A stretch of 64,000 bases of DNA. Source: Noviherbaspirillum sp. UKPF54. Its GTDB lineage: Bacteria; Pseudomonadota; Gammaproteobacteria; Burkholderiales; Burkholderiaceae_D. The translations under genes were made by a program, and so were the position numbers. The notes under the pieces are model-generated. The model did not search any database. It had not been told where the DNA came from and worked only from the letters and a program-made list of their open reading frames with translations. This document shows positions 29,313 through 38,104 of this stretch, piece after piece (within the stretch, counting starts at the first letter, position 1; every line of letters begins with the position of its first letter). Location of the stretch: the NCBI RefSeq assembly GCF_007874125.1, contig NZ_CP040128.1, positions 744,001 to 808,000 of the forward strand. Reading direction: 5' to 3'.

Positions 29313-30959
29313 TTATGCCGCTGCCGCCTGGCCGGCGCGCTCACGCAGCAGGAACTTCTGCAGCTTGCCGGTCGAGGTCTTAGGCACCGGGCCGAACACC
29401 ACCGATTTGGGCACCTTGTAATGCGCGAGATGTTCGCGGCAATAGGCGCGGATATCGTTTTCCGTGGCACTCTGGCCTTCCTTTAGCTGGATGAAGGCGC
29501 ACGGCACCTCGCCCCATTTCTGGTCCGGCTTGGCCACCACGGCGACCACTTCCACGGCCGGATGGCGGTACAGCACGTCCTCGACCTCGATCGAGGAAAT
29601 GTTCTCGCCGCCGGAAATGATCACGTCCTTGGAACGGTCCTTGATGCGCACGTAACCGTCCGGGTCGACCACGGCAAGGTCGCCGGTATGGAACCATCCG
29701 CCGGCGAACGCTTCCTCTGTCGCGGCGTGGTTTTTCAGATAACCTTTCATCGTGATGTTGCCACGGAACATGATTTCGCCGATGGTCTGGCCGTCCCACG
29801 CCACCGGCTGCATCGTCATCGGATCGAGTACCGTGAGCGCTTCCTGCATCGGGCTGGCCACGCCCTGACGCGCATTCAGGCGCGCGCGTTCGTCCAGCGG
29901 CAGTTCGGACCAGTTGTCGTGCTTGGCGCACACTGCGGCAGGACCGTAGGTTTCGGTCAGCCCGTAGACGTGGGTGATGTCGAAGCCGAGGCGCTCCATG
30001 CCTTCGATGGTCGAAGCCGGCGGCGCGGACCCGGCGATGAAGCCGGCGACCTTGTGCTGGATGCCTTCGCTCAGCCCGGCGGGCGCGTTGATGAGCATGT
30101 TATAGACGATCGGCGCGGCGCACATGTGGGTGACGCGATGGGTGCGGATCGCATCGAAGATCAGCGCCGGATCGACGCGGCGCAGGCAGACGTTGGTGCC
30201 GGCGTTGGCTGCCATGGTCCATGGGAAGCACCAGCCGTTGCAGTGGAACATGGGCAGCGTCCACAGATACACCGAGTGCTGCGGCATGCTCCATGACACG
30301 ATGTTGGAAACCGCGTTGAGGTAGGCGCCGCGGTGGTGATAGACCACGCCTTTCGGGTTGCCGGTCGTACCCGAGGTGTAGTTCAGCGCGATCGCATCCC
30401 ATTCGTCCGGCGGCAGGCTCCATGCGAAATCCGGATCGCCTTCCTGCAGCAATTGTTCGTATTCGATTTCGCCCACGTGTTTTCCGCCTTCGTACAGCGC
30501 GTCGTCGATGTCGATCACCAGCGGGCGCGGACCGTCCAGCAGCGCCAGCGCCTTGTCGATGGTGCCGCTGAATTCGCGGTCGGTGAGCAGCACGCGCGCC
30601 TCGCCGTGCTTGAGCTGGAAGGCGATCGCTTCGGCGTCGAGGCGGATGTTGAGCGTATTGAGCACGGCGCCGATCATCGGCACGCCGAAGCTCGCTTCAT
30701 AGGTCGCCGGGATGTTTGGCGCCATGACGGCGACCGTGTCGCCCGCGCCGATGCCGCGTCGCTGCAGGGCGCTGGCCAGGCGGCGGCAGCGGGCATAGGT
30801 TTCGGACCAGGTGATGCGGCGCTCGCCGTGGATCAGCGCGATTCGCTGCGGGTAGACGGCCGCGGCCTTGGCCAGGAAGCTCAGCGGCGACAGCGAGGTG
30901 TAGTTGGCAGCATTCTTATCAAGGCCTGTGCTGTAGGGATTGGTTGTGGTGGTGGGCAC
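29313..30959 (-). CDS. Acyl-CoA synthetase (AMP-forming)
   Basis: About 548 residues of the ANL superfamily. YTSGTTGNPKG is the ATP-binding P-loop, LTETYGPAAVC and HTGDLAVVDPDGYVRIKDRSKD follow in order, and KTSTGKLQKF holds the C-terminal catalytic Lys. The N-terminus (GLDKNAANYTSLSPLSFL) is that of medium/short-chain fatty-acid CoA ligases common in Burkholderiales. A GTG at 30959 gives the expected start; the longer frame begins with TTG at 31004. It lies between an acetate-type transporter and a MaoC hydratase, so it probably activates the imported acid. Confidence 0.9.
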   Translation of the reverse strand: MPTTTTNPYSTGLDKNAANYTSLSPLSFLAKAAAVYPQRIALIHGERRITWSETYARCRRLASALQRRGIGAGDTVAVMAPNIPATYEASFGVPMIGAVLNTLNIRLDAEAIAFQLKHGEARVLLTDREFSGTIDKALALLDGPRPLVIDIDDALYEGGKHVGEIEYEQLLQEGDPDFAWSLPPDEWDAIALNYTSGTTGNPKGVVYHHRGAYLNAVSNIVSWSMPQHSVYLWTLPMFHCNGWCFPWTMAANAGTNVCLRRVDPALIFDAIRTHRVTHMCAAPIVYNMLINAPAGLSEGIQHKVAGFIAGSAPPASTIEGMERLGFDITHVYGLTETYGPAAVCAKHDNWSELPLDERARLNARQGVASPMQEALTVLDPMTMQPVAWDGQTIGEIMFRGNITMKGYLKNHAATEEAFAGGWFHTGDLAVVDPDGYVRIKDRSKDVIISGGENISSIEVEDVLYRHPAVEVVAVVAKPDQKWGEVPCAFIQLKEGQSATENDIRAYCREHLAHYKVPKSVVFGPVPKTSTGKLQKFLLRERAGQAAAA

Positions 30960-31013
30960 GATGATGTCTTTCTGTTCTCGGTTGAATTGTTGGGAGAAGA
31001 TCAAACGACGTAC

Positions 31014-31700
31014 TTATCTTTTGGCGGCGGCGATCGGCTCGACCAGGTGCTTTTCCTTGGTCGCGTGGACTGCCGGACCCTTGCGGATCAGGCCGAACGG
31101 CTTGCCCAGCGGGAGCAGCGTGCGACCGAAATAGCTGTTCAGGAACACGGCGCCGGCGCAGTAAAAGCCGAGCAGCGAAATCGCCAGTTCCGAATAGGCG
31201 GCAAGGGTGCTGAAGAAGGGCGCATTGATGCCGAAGATGCTCAGCGCCAGCGAAGGCAGCAGGACGTTAATCAGCACCAGGATCGCGGCGAACACCTTGT
31301 TGGCTTCGAAGGCGGCCACCATGATGAACAGCGAAAAGATGAAATAGCCGATGCAGGCCACGCCGAGCTGCCTGCCGTCGGCCTTGTCGCCGATGGAGCC
31401 GAGCCAGCCTAGGCCAGTGGCCCAGTGCATCGCCACGGCGATCCAGAACAGCCCGTAGGCGCCGAGCACAATAGCGCCGAAGTAGTTGTTCTTCTTGAAA
31501 TCGATGGACGAGGCCCAGATCTGCGCGATCGAGCCGAGGAACAGCGCCCATGGAATGAGATAGACGCTGCCGGTGGTCCAGCCCATTTTTTGCGAGGCCG
31601 CGACAAAGGTCACCATCGACAGGCCGAACACGCCGAGCGAGGTGGGGTCGGACATGATGATCTTGGTTTCGGTGACCGGGGTCGAAGTGGATGCTTGCAT
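31014..31700 (-). CDS. Acetate/succinate transporter, GPR1/FUN34/YaaH (SatP) family
   Basis: A 228-residue inner-membrane protein with six hydrophobic helices. The N-terminus IIMSDPTSLGVFGLSMVTFV and the segment GYFIFSLFIMVAAFEANKV are typical of the family, in which SatP and yeast Ato proteins move acetate and succinate with protons. AGGAGA lies 7 bases before the ATG. The C-terminus is an unusually long basic tail. Its position at the head of an acyl-CoA ligase and beta-oxidation operon supports uptake of a short acid. The substrate is inference. Confidence 0.87.
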   Translation of the reverse strand: MQASTSTPVTETKIIMSDPTSLGVFGLSMVTFVAASQKMGWTTGSVYLIPWALFLGSIAQIWASSIDFKKNNYFGAIVLGAYGLFWIAVAMHWATGLGWLGSIGDKADGRQLGVACIGYFIFSLFIMVAAFEANKVFAAILVLINVLLPSLALSIFGINAPFFSTLAAYSELAISLLGFYCAGAVFLNSYFGRTLLPLGKPFGLIRKGPAVHATKEKHLVEPIAAAKR

Positions 31701-31837
31701 GGTATGTCTCCTGAAGTTGATGGGATGTTGCTGTGAACTGGTGCGGACGCGTTGATCCGCCAGGCGTGCGCACCGGATGCAGACGCACGCTTGATATGTG
31801 TTTTTTCTTGGGAGCGGCGGAAAATTCCGCGGGAGGG

Positions 31838-32047
31838 CTACGTATCCATGGCCAGCGCGCGGAAATGCGGAGCTTGCCGTGTGCCCCAGTAGCCGGCCCG
31901 GATGCAGGCCAGGCAGCGTGCCGAGAAGCGGGCGTGGCCCGGCTGCGGCGCGAAAAATTCCGGGTCGGCCGGCCAGTATTCGAGACATGCCGCGCAGCGC
32001 ATTTCTGTGCCGATTTCCGTTTCGATCGTACGGGGCCTGCCGAACAC
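31838..32047 (-). CDS. Small protein with two CxxC motifs
   Basis: A 69-residue product from a GTG at 32047, preceded by GGAGGGAGA. It starts MFGRPRTIETEIGTEMRCAA and carries two CxxC pairs (CAACLEYWPADPEFF, CLACI), so it probably forms one zinc ribbon. The frame continues upstream to 32281 but loses protein-like character there. It lies 137 bases before the transporter gene on the same strand and may be the first gene of that operon. Function unknown; a regulatory or RNA-binding role would be guesswork. Confidence 0.6.
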   Translation of the reverse strand: MFGRPRTIETEIGTEMRCAACLEYWPADPEFFAPQPGHARFSARCLACIRAGYWGTRQAPHFRALAMDT

Positions 32048-32252
32048 GTTAATGTCTCCCTCCAGATGGGTTCTGAATGACGAAATGCTGCCTTGGTGTC
32101 GTGCCGGGGGAAGATCCTTCCCCCGGTCTTTTACCCGCGCCATGCGCGCGGTAGCGGCCTGGCCGGATGACGCATACCGTGCCGCCGATCGCGCCGGTTT
32201 GCTTGTCAACTTGATATGTGAAGGGAATTCTAGGAAGGAATGATTACGCAAT

Positions 32253-32275
32253 CGTTTCGCAAATGTTGCGAAACG
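32253..32275. promoter_or_regulatory. Perfect palindrome upstream of the fatty-acid operon
   Basis: CGTTTCGCAA (32253-32262) and TTGCGAAACG (32266-32275), 10-base arms around three bases. It is the only strong element in the 32048-32404 gap, 206 bases before the first gene of the leftward operon, and looks like an operator for a dimeric repressor. Confidence 0.6.
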
Positions 32276-32404
32276 TAACAATGCAACTTGAAGTGTGTTG
32301 CATGCATTAAGGGATCATTTTATTGATTTTTGTCAGAATGTACAGAGGGAAAGTACGTAGTGCGGATGTTAATGCCGCTGCGCGTGCCTGTTTTTGTTTC
32401 GATA

Positions 32405-32433
32405 AGAAAAAGGGCGTACCGGAGTACGCCCTT
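32405..32433 (-). terminator. Terminator of the prc gene
   Basis: On the minus strand AGGGCGTAC and GTACGCCCT (32432-32424 and 32419-32411) form a 9-bp stem with a 4-base loop, followed by TTTTTCTTAT. Confidence 0.85.
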
Positions 32434-32483
32434 GAAGGCTGCGATGCATGCCGCCGCAGCGGGCGGCAGCGCCAAGGTGGCGG

Positions 32484-34691
32484 CTAATTGACGCCGACCG
32501 GCTTGCGGATCGCCGGATCATTGGCTGCTTTTCGTTCGGACGTTGCCGCACGCGCCGCGAATCGCGTGCCGCCGTTGCCGAGTCCGGCGGCGTCGGCGGC
32601 GACGTTCGCCGCTTCCAGCAGCCAGATATCCTTGGCGTTTTTGCGTACTGCGTCAACCGGCGGGTCTTCGTCAACGTCGTTTTCGTCGGGCAGGGCAGTT
32701 TCCGGTTTCCCGTCCTTTTTCACGCCCGGCGCTTCCGTCTTGAAGGCTGTCTTGTTGTTGTCGCCACCCGGCTTGTCCGCCGTCTTGCGCAGCTTGAGCC
32801 GCGCCTCGCGCAGGTCGCGCTCCTTGGTGCGTTCGGCTTCGTTAAGCGAAAGCACGGCTTTCTTGCGCAGTGCCTTGAGCTCGGCGATATCCTCGATGAG
32901 GTACTGGAATTCCTTGTCCTGGGCGATACGTGCCGCATGACGGGCTTTCAGCAGCGGCACCAGGCCCGACATGTCGCCGGCCGGTGCATAGCTGGCCGCC
33001 CGGATCTGGCTCCAGGGCAAAGCATTATCGAAGCTCGACTCGCCGAAACGCTCGGTGTCCGAGATGGCGGGAAATGCGATATCTGGCGTGACGCCGCGCA
33101 GCTGAGTCGTTCCACCGTTGATCCGGAAAAACTGGGCGATGGTCATCTTGAGTTCGCCGAACGTCGGCTTTTCGTTGTGCGCCATCTGGTCGAGGTCGAT
33201 GATGGTCTGAACCGTGCCCTTACCGAAGCTCGGCTCGCCGATGACCACGCCGCGCCCGTAATCCTGGATCGCCGCAGCGAAGATCTCGGATGCGGATGCC
33301 GAGCCGCGGTTGATCAGCACGCCAAGCGGACCGTCCCAGGCGCGCCTGGCCGTACTGCTGGCATCGATTCGTACCTGGCCTTGGGCATTGCGCTCCTGCA
33401 CCACCGGCCCCATGCCGGTAAACAGGCCGGTCAGCGCCACCGCTTCGTCGAGCGAGCCGCCGCCGTTGTTGCGCAGGTCGATCAGCACCGCGTCGACCTT
33501 GTCCTTCTTGAGTTCTTCCAGCAGGCGCTTCACATCGCGCGTGGCGCTGCGGAATTCCTTTTCGCCCTTGCGGCGCCCGTCAAAATCCTGGTAGAAGGCG
33601 GGCAGGGTGATGACGCCGACCTGGCGCGTGACGCCGTCCTGCTTGACCTGGAGAATGGATTTCTGGGCGGCCTGCTTGTCGAGGCTGATCTTGTCGCGCA
33701 CCAGTATCACCTGCTTGTGCTTGCCGTCGGGGCCGGCGTCGGCAGGCAGCACGTCGAGGCGCACCGTGGAATCCTTGGCACCGCGGATCAGCTTCACGAC
33801 TTCGTCCAGCCGGGTGCCGACCACATCCACGATCTGACCGTCCGCGCCTTGCCCGACGCCGACGATGCGGTCGCCGACCTGCAGCTTGGTCGAGAGCGCG
33901 GCCGGCCCGCCCGGCACCAGCTCGCGGATCGTCGTGTACTCGTCCTTTTCCTGCAGCACGGCGCCGATGCCGAACAGCGACAGCCGCATCGAGATGTCGA
34001 AATCTGCCGATGCCGCCGGGCTGAAATAATCGGTGTGCGGATCGACCGAAGTCGCGAACGCATCCATGAACACCTGGAAGGCATCCTCGCTCTTGGACTT
34101 CTGGATGCGCGACAGCGACTTGGCATAGCGCTTGTCGAGCGTGTCCCGGATCGCCTTGTCGTTCTTGCCCGCAAGCTTCAATTGCAGCCAGTCGTTCTTG
34201 ACGCGCTTGCGCCACAGATCGCGCACTTCGTCGTCGGTTTTCGGCCAAGCGGCCTTGTCGCGGTCGAACTGGAAGTTTTCGTTCCTGGCGAAGTCGAGCG
34301 GCTGCTTGAGCAAGTCGCGCGCATAGGCGAGGCGATCGGCGACGCGCTGCTCGTACCGGTTGAACATGGCAAACGGCGTGCGCAGGTCGCCGTGGTCGAG
34401 GTCGTCGGCAAGCTTTTGCCGCGCGCCGGAGAATTGGTCGATGTCGGCCTGGACGAAAAAGAGCTTTTCCGGATCCAGCGATTTCAGGTAGCGATCGAAA
34501 ATCCGCTCCGACGTCGCGGCATCGAGCGGTATCGGCCGGTACGGGAACCGCTTGAAGATGTTGGCAGCGAGATGGGCTGTCTGGATTTGCTGCTGGGACG
34601 GCGACAGCTGAGGCGGGGAGGAGGGTTCCAGGGCGGCGACATTGGCCGCCGCGACGAACGCCAGGATTATTGACAGCAGTTTACGCTTCAT
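32484..34691 (-). CDS. prc: Tail-specific protease Prc (Tsp)
   Basis: A periplasmic serine protease that degrades proteins from their C-terminal tails and trims cell-wall hydrolases or lipoproteins. About 735 residues, with a signal peptide (MKRKLLSIILAFVAAANVAA), an N-terminal helical domain, a PDZ domain (about 215-310, with FGIGAVLQEKDEYTTIRELV) and the S41 catalytic domain. The catalytic Ser lies in NRGSASASEIF and the Lys in SFGKGTVQ. A C-terminal helical region (about 560-735) matches the DUF3340 domain of long Prc proteins. The start has GAGGG 6 bases upstream; a longer frame to 34811 lacks a signal sequence. Confidence 0.95.
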   Translation of the reverse strand: MKRKLLSIILAFVAAANVAALEPSSPPQLSPSQQQIQTAHLAANIFKRFPYRPIPLDAATSERIFDRYLKSLDPEKLFFVQADIDQFSGARQKLADDLDHGDLRTPFAMFNRYEQRVADRLAYARDLLKQPLDFARNENFQFDRDKAAWPKTDDEVRDLWRKRVKNDWLQLKLAGKNDKAIRDTLDKRYAKSLSRIQKSKSEDAFQVFMDAFATSVDPHTDYFSPAASADFDISMRLSLFGIGAVLQEKDEYTTIRELVPGGPAALSTKLQVGDRIVGVGQGADGQIVDVVGTRLDEVVKLIRGAKDSTVRLDVLPADAGPDGKHKQVILVRDKISLDKQAAQKSILQVKQDGVTRQVGVITLPAFYQDFDGRRKGEKEFRSATRDVKRLLEELKKDKVDAVLIDLRNNGGGSLDEAVALTGLFTGMGPVVQERNAQGQVRIDASSTARRAWDGPLGVLINRGSASASEIFAAAIQDYGRGVVIGEPSFGKGTVQTIIDLDQMAHNEKPTFGELKMTIAQFFRINGGTTQLRGVTPDIAFPAISDTERFGESSFDNALPWSQIRAASYAPAGDMSGLVPLLKARHAARIAQDKEFQYLIEDIAELKALRKKAVLSLNEAERTKERDLREARLKLRKTADKPGGDNNKTAFKTEAPGVKKDGKPETALPDENDVDEDPPVDAVRKNAKDIWLLEAANVAADAAGLGNGGTRFAARAATSERKAANDPAIRKPVGVN

Positions 34692-34856
34692 GCGGGCCCT
34701 CTGGTGGTGAACGCCACCAAGTATAAGGCCAATACCGCATGCCGGTTTGGCGCGCATGCAGGGCTTATGCGCGATCCCCGTCGGCAAACATATGCCGGTG
34801 TACAGCGTCATTCCGATTTGCCATCAAAAGGAGTTGACCATCTGCAACTCATGATT

Positions 34857-34875
34857 GATAATTATTCTCATTTGC
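34857..34875 (+). promoter_or_regulatory. Fur box upstream of the TonB receptor
   Basis: GATAATTATTCTCATTTGC matches the 19-base Fur consensus at 14 positions. It lies about 100 bases before the receptor start, as expected for iron repression. Confidence 0.75.
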
Positions 34876-34972
34876 ATTAACTCATTCCGACCAGCCCGCC
34901 ATTTTGCCCAAAATGGCCCTCTTTTTTCGGTGGTTGGGAGCGATATTTTTCAAGTCTTGGGAGATTGACCAC

Positions 34973-37087
34973 ATGGCCGCCATCAAAAGCCACACACCTC
35001 TTACCGCGCAACGCCTGAAGTGCGCGACCGCCGTTTCGCTCGCCGTACTGGCCTTTCCCGGCGTATTGCATGCGCAGCAAGCCGCGGCCGGCGCCAAGGA
35101 TGACGTCACGCTGGAAACGATCCAGGTCAGCGGCGACTGGCTCGGCACCGGCCTGGAAAACAGCGTCAAGAGTTTCGGCGGGGCGCGCACGGTCGTGAAA
35201 AAGGATGAGATCCAGGCCACCGGCGCGACCAGCATCGGCGACGTGCTGCGCCGCATTCCTGGCGTGCAGTCCACCGACAATTCGAGCACCGCCGGCAGCG
35301 CGATTTCGCTCAACATCGGCGTGCGCGGCATGACCGGGCGCCTGACCCCGCGTTCGACCGTGCTGCTCGACGGCATTCCGCTTGCCGTCGCGCCTTATGG
35401 CCAGCCGCAACTGTCCTTTGCCGCGGTCAGCCTGAACAATATCGAATCGATCGACGTCGTGCGCGGCGGCGGCGCGGTGCGCTACGGCCCGCAGAACGTC
35501 GGCGGGATCATCAACTTCAAGACCCGCTCCATTCCGGCAAAGCCGGGACTGTCCGGCGACGCGACCATCCGCCAGGACTCGTTCGGCGAAGGCGGTTCGA
35601 AGACCTCGTACAGCGCCTTCATCGGCGACCAGCTCGACAACGGCCTCGGCCTGGCGCTGCTCTACTCCGGCTCGGATGGCCAGACCTGGCGCAAGGACGC
35701 CGACGAGCGGTTCAACGACGTCGCCATCAAGTTCCGCAAGGAGCTGAGCCCGAGTTCCGAGCTGTACGGCAAGGTGTCGTACTACGACGTGCGCTCCAGG
35801 ACGCCGGGCGGCCTGAGCGTGGCGCAATACAATGCCGATCCATTCCAGAACACCCGTCCCACCGATTACTGGAGCGGAGACCGCAAAGGGATCGATGTCG
35901 GGTACATCAACAACCTGTCGGACACACAGGAATTCGAAATCCGCGCGTACTACAACGAAAGCTTCCGCAAGAGCGTGCTGATCAACGCGGCGCGGACTTC
36001 CTTGGGGCATCAGCCGCGCACCTATGAAGTCACCGGCATCGAGCCGCGTTACACCCAGCGCATCAACCTCGGCAACACGACCAACGATGTCACGGTCGGC
36101 TACCGTTACCTGCGCGAGCGCGGCACCGACACGGTGATCGACCAGGCAATCTCGACCGGCGTGCAAAAGATCACGAGCCTCGCCGAGAACTCCACGGATG
36201 CCCAGGCTCTTTACCTCGACGACAAGATCGCCTTCGGTTCCTGGCGCGTCACGCCGGGAGTACGCTTCGAGCATATCGAGTCGGTGCGCGAAGACCGTTT
36301 GAATGCGAGCAACCCGGATCGTGTCGTCACCAACAACAAGCCGCTGCCGTCCCTCAACGTCTCCTACCTGCTCAATCCGTCGGCGACCTTGTTCGCCAAC
36401 TACGGCACGTCGTTTGGCGCGGTGCAGAATACGCAGTTGAACACGCCGCAGGCCAACGAGCTCAAGCCGGAACTGGCGAGGACCATCGAGGCTGGCGCAC
36501 GCTGGTCCGACAAGAAGCTGTCGGCGGAAGTGACCGCGTTCCAGATCCGTTTCGACAATCAGATCCAGACCACCGGTTCGGGCATTAACGCCGTATCCAC
36601 CAATATCGGCGAAACCAAGCACGACGGCATCGAGACCGCGGTCGACTACGCATTCGACAAGTCGGGCGCGCTGGCGGGACTGAGCGTGTTCGCCAACTAC
36701 ACGTATGTGCGCGCACTGCAGGAGTCGGGCGTCAACGCCGGCAAGGACGTGCCGTTCTATTCGCGCAATACCGACACCATTGGCGCGCGCTACCAGATCG
36801 GCCAGTGGGCCTTCAACCTGTCGAGCACGCACCAGAGCCGCCAGTTCTCCGACAACGCCAATACGGCGGCCGAGAATGCCAGCGCCAGCGTCGGCGAGAT
36901 TCCCGGCTTTCGCGTCTGGAATGTCCAGGCCAGCTGGAAGGTGCCGGGCGCCAAGGGCTTCGACGTGCTGGCAGGCGTGAACAACCTGGCCGACAAGCGT
37001 TACTACACGCGTAACGTCGACAGCAACGCCGGCCGCATGGTGGGCGCTCCGCGCACCGTGTACGTGCAAGGACGCTACACTTTCTGA
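34973..37087 (+). CDS. TonB-dependent outer-membrane receptor, FecA-like
   Basis: A 704-residue outer-membrane receptor for a ferric chelate or similar cargo. A signal peptide ends near FPGVLHAQQ, followed by a TonB-box-like ETIQVSG. The plug domain (about 50-165) carries the GDVLRRIPGV and VRGGGAVRYGPQNVGGIINF motifs, and a 22-strand barrel ends in the aromatic residue F (YVQGRYTF), needed for insertion. No N-terminal signalling domain is present, so it does not directly control a FecI-type sigma factor. The ATG at 34973 follows GGGAG. A Fur box upstream and a terminator downstream make it a single iron-regulated gene. The ligand is not determinable; FecA/PupB-like siderophore receptors are the closest class. 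Confidence 0.92.
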   Translation: MAAIKSHTPLTAQRLKCATAVSLAVLAFPGVLHAQQAAAGAKDDVTLETIQVSGDWLGTGLENSVKSFGGARTVVKKDEIQATGATSIGDVLRRIPGVQSTDNSSTAGSAISLNIGVRGMTGRLTPRSTVLLDGIPLAVAPYGQPQLSFAAVSLNNIESIDVVRGGGAVRYGPQNVGGIINFKTRSIPAKPGLSGDATIRQDSFGEGGSKTSYSAFIGDQLDNGLGLALLYSGSDGQTWRKDADERFNDVAIKFRKELSPSSELYGKVSYYDVRSRTPGGLSVAQYNADPFQNTRPTDYWSGDRKGIDVGYINNLSDTQEFEIRAYYNESFRKSVLINAARTSLGHQPRTYEVTGIEPRYTQRINLGNTTNDVTVGYRYLRERGTDTVIDQAISTGVQKITSLAENSTDAQALYLDDKIAFGSWRVTPGVRFEHIESVREDRLNASNPDRVVTNNKPLPSLNVSYLLNPSATLFANYGTSFGAVQNTQLNTPQANELKPELARTIEAGARWSDKKLSAEVTAFQIRFDNQIQTTGSGINAVSTNIGETKHDGIETAVDYAFDKSGALAGLSVFANYTYVRALQESGVNAGKDVPFYSRNTDTIGARYQIGQWAFNLSSTHQSRQFSDNANTAAENASASVGEIPGFRVWNVQASWKVPGAKGFDVLAGVNNLADKRYYTRNVDSNAGRMVGAPRTVYVQGRYTF

Positions 37088-37122
37088 CGGGCGCCTAAAC
37101 AGCGCGATGCCGTGGTAGCCGT

Positions 37123-37155
37123 GGCCGGTCCTTCGTCGACCGGCCTTTTCATTTT
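37123..37155 (+). terminator. Terminator of the TonB receptor gene
   Basis: GGCCGGTC (37123-37130) pairs with GACCGGCC (37138-37145), then TTTTCATTTTT. Confidence 0.88.
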
Positions 37156-37360
37156 TAACTTGGCGCCATCGACCGCGCCGCCAAAAAACATCCTCCCTTC
37201 ATCTGGCGCAACGCGCGTCCCGCATCGGCGCCGCTATATCTTCCCGTCCAGTTCGTAGCGCGCCGGCATGCGTTCCAGGTTTGCGGCACGAAGGCCGGGA
37301 ACGCGGACGCTTCTCGCGTCATCCAATGCCATGTCTTCAGCAAGCAGGAAAGCGGCAACG

Positions 37361-38104
37361 ATGATGCTTCCCTCCGAAAAGAAAGCAGTCAACGCCGACT
37401 GCTCCGACGCCGAGCTCGCCGCGCGTATTGCCGCAGGTGAGCATGGCGCATTCACGCTATTGATGCGCCGCTACAATCGCCGCCTCTATCGCACCGCACG
37501 CAGTTTCATCAAGGACGATGCCGAAGCGGAAGACGTGCTGCAGGATGCGTATGTCCTGGCCTACCGCAGCATCGGCACGTTTCGCGGCGAAGCAGCGTTG
37601 CTGACCTGGCTTACCCGCATCGTCGTCAACGAGGCCGCCGCACGCCTGCGCAAGACAGCCCGCCGCGCCGAATTGTTCCGTATCGACGGCGGCGAACTCG
37701 ACCTCGATGCGGCCGAGGTGGGGGAGGGCGCGCCCGATCGCCCGGAACATGCCGCCATGCGCGCCGAGGCGCGCGCCCTGATCGAAAAAAAGATCGACGA
37801 GCTGCCCGCGGCCCTTCGCATCGTGTTCGTGCTGCGCGCGATGGAGGAGCTGAGCGTGGAAGAAGTCGCCGCCTGCCTGAACATTCCGCAAGCCACGGTG
37901 CGCACCCGCTTTTTCCGCGCCAGGAGCGTGCTGCGCGAAGCGCTGTCACGCGAGATCGACTTTGCGTTCGAGGATGCGTTTTCGTTTGCCGGCGCGCGCT
38001 GCAACCGCATCGTGGCGGCCGTGACCGATCGTCTCGGGAACTCGCGGGAAGGCGGCGCCCGCAGCAAATTGCCGGCCAACGTTTTGAGAGAGGACGCATC
38101 ATGA
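37361..38104 (+). CDS. ECF-type RNA polymerase sigma factor
   Basis: A 247-residue extracytoplasmic-function sigma factor. Region 2 (about 25-95) shows LMRRYNRRLYRTARSFIKDD, then AEAEDVLQDAYVLAYRSIGTFRGEAALLTWLTRIVVNEA. Region 4 (about 145-200) shows IDELPAALRIVFVLRAMEEL and ATVRTRFFRARSVLREAL. The ATG at 37361 has AGGAA upstream. Its stop overlaps the start of a di-heme cytochrome gene by 4 bases. No anti-sigma factor gene follows, which is unusual; the extra C-terminal 45 residues might carry a regulatory role. Confidence 0.93.
   Translation: MMLPSEKKAVNADCSDAELAARIAAGEHGAFTLLMRRYNRRLYRTARSFIKDDAEAEDVLQDAYVLAYRSIGTFRGEAALLTWLTRIVVNEAAARLRKTARRAELFRIDGGELDLDAAEVGEGAPDRPEHAAMRAEARALIEKKIDELPAALRIVFVLRAMEELSVEEVAACLNIPQATVRTRFFRARSVLREALSREIDFAFEDAFSFAGARCNRIVAAVTDRLGNSREGGARSKLPANVLREDAS

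Noticed and set aside
32448..34673. 741-codon open frame on the plus strand
   Set aside because: Antisense of prc, whose signal peptide, PDZ and catalytic residues are clear.
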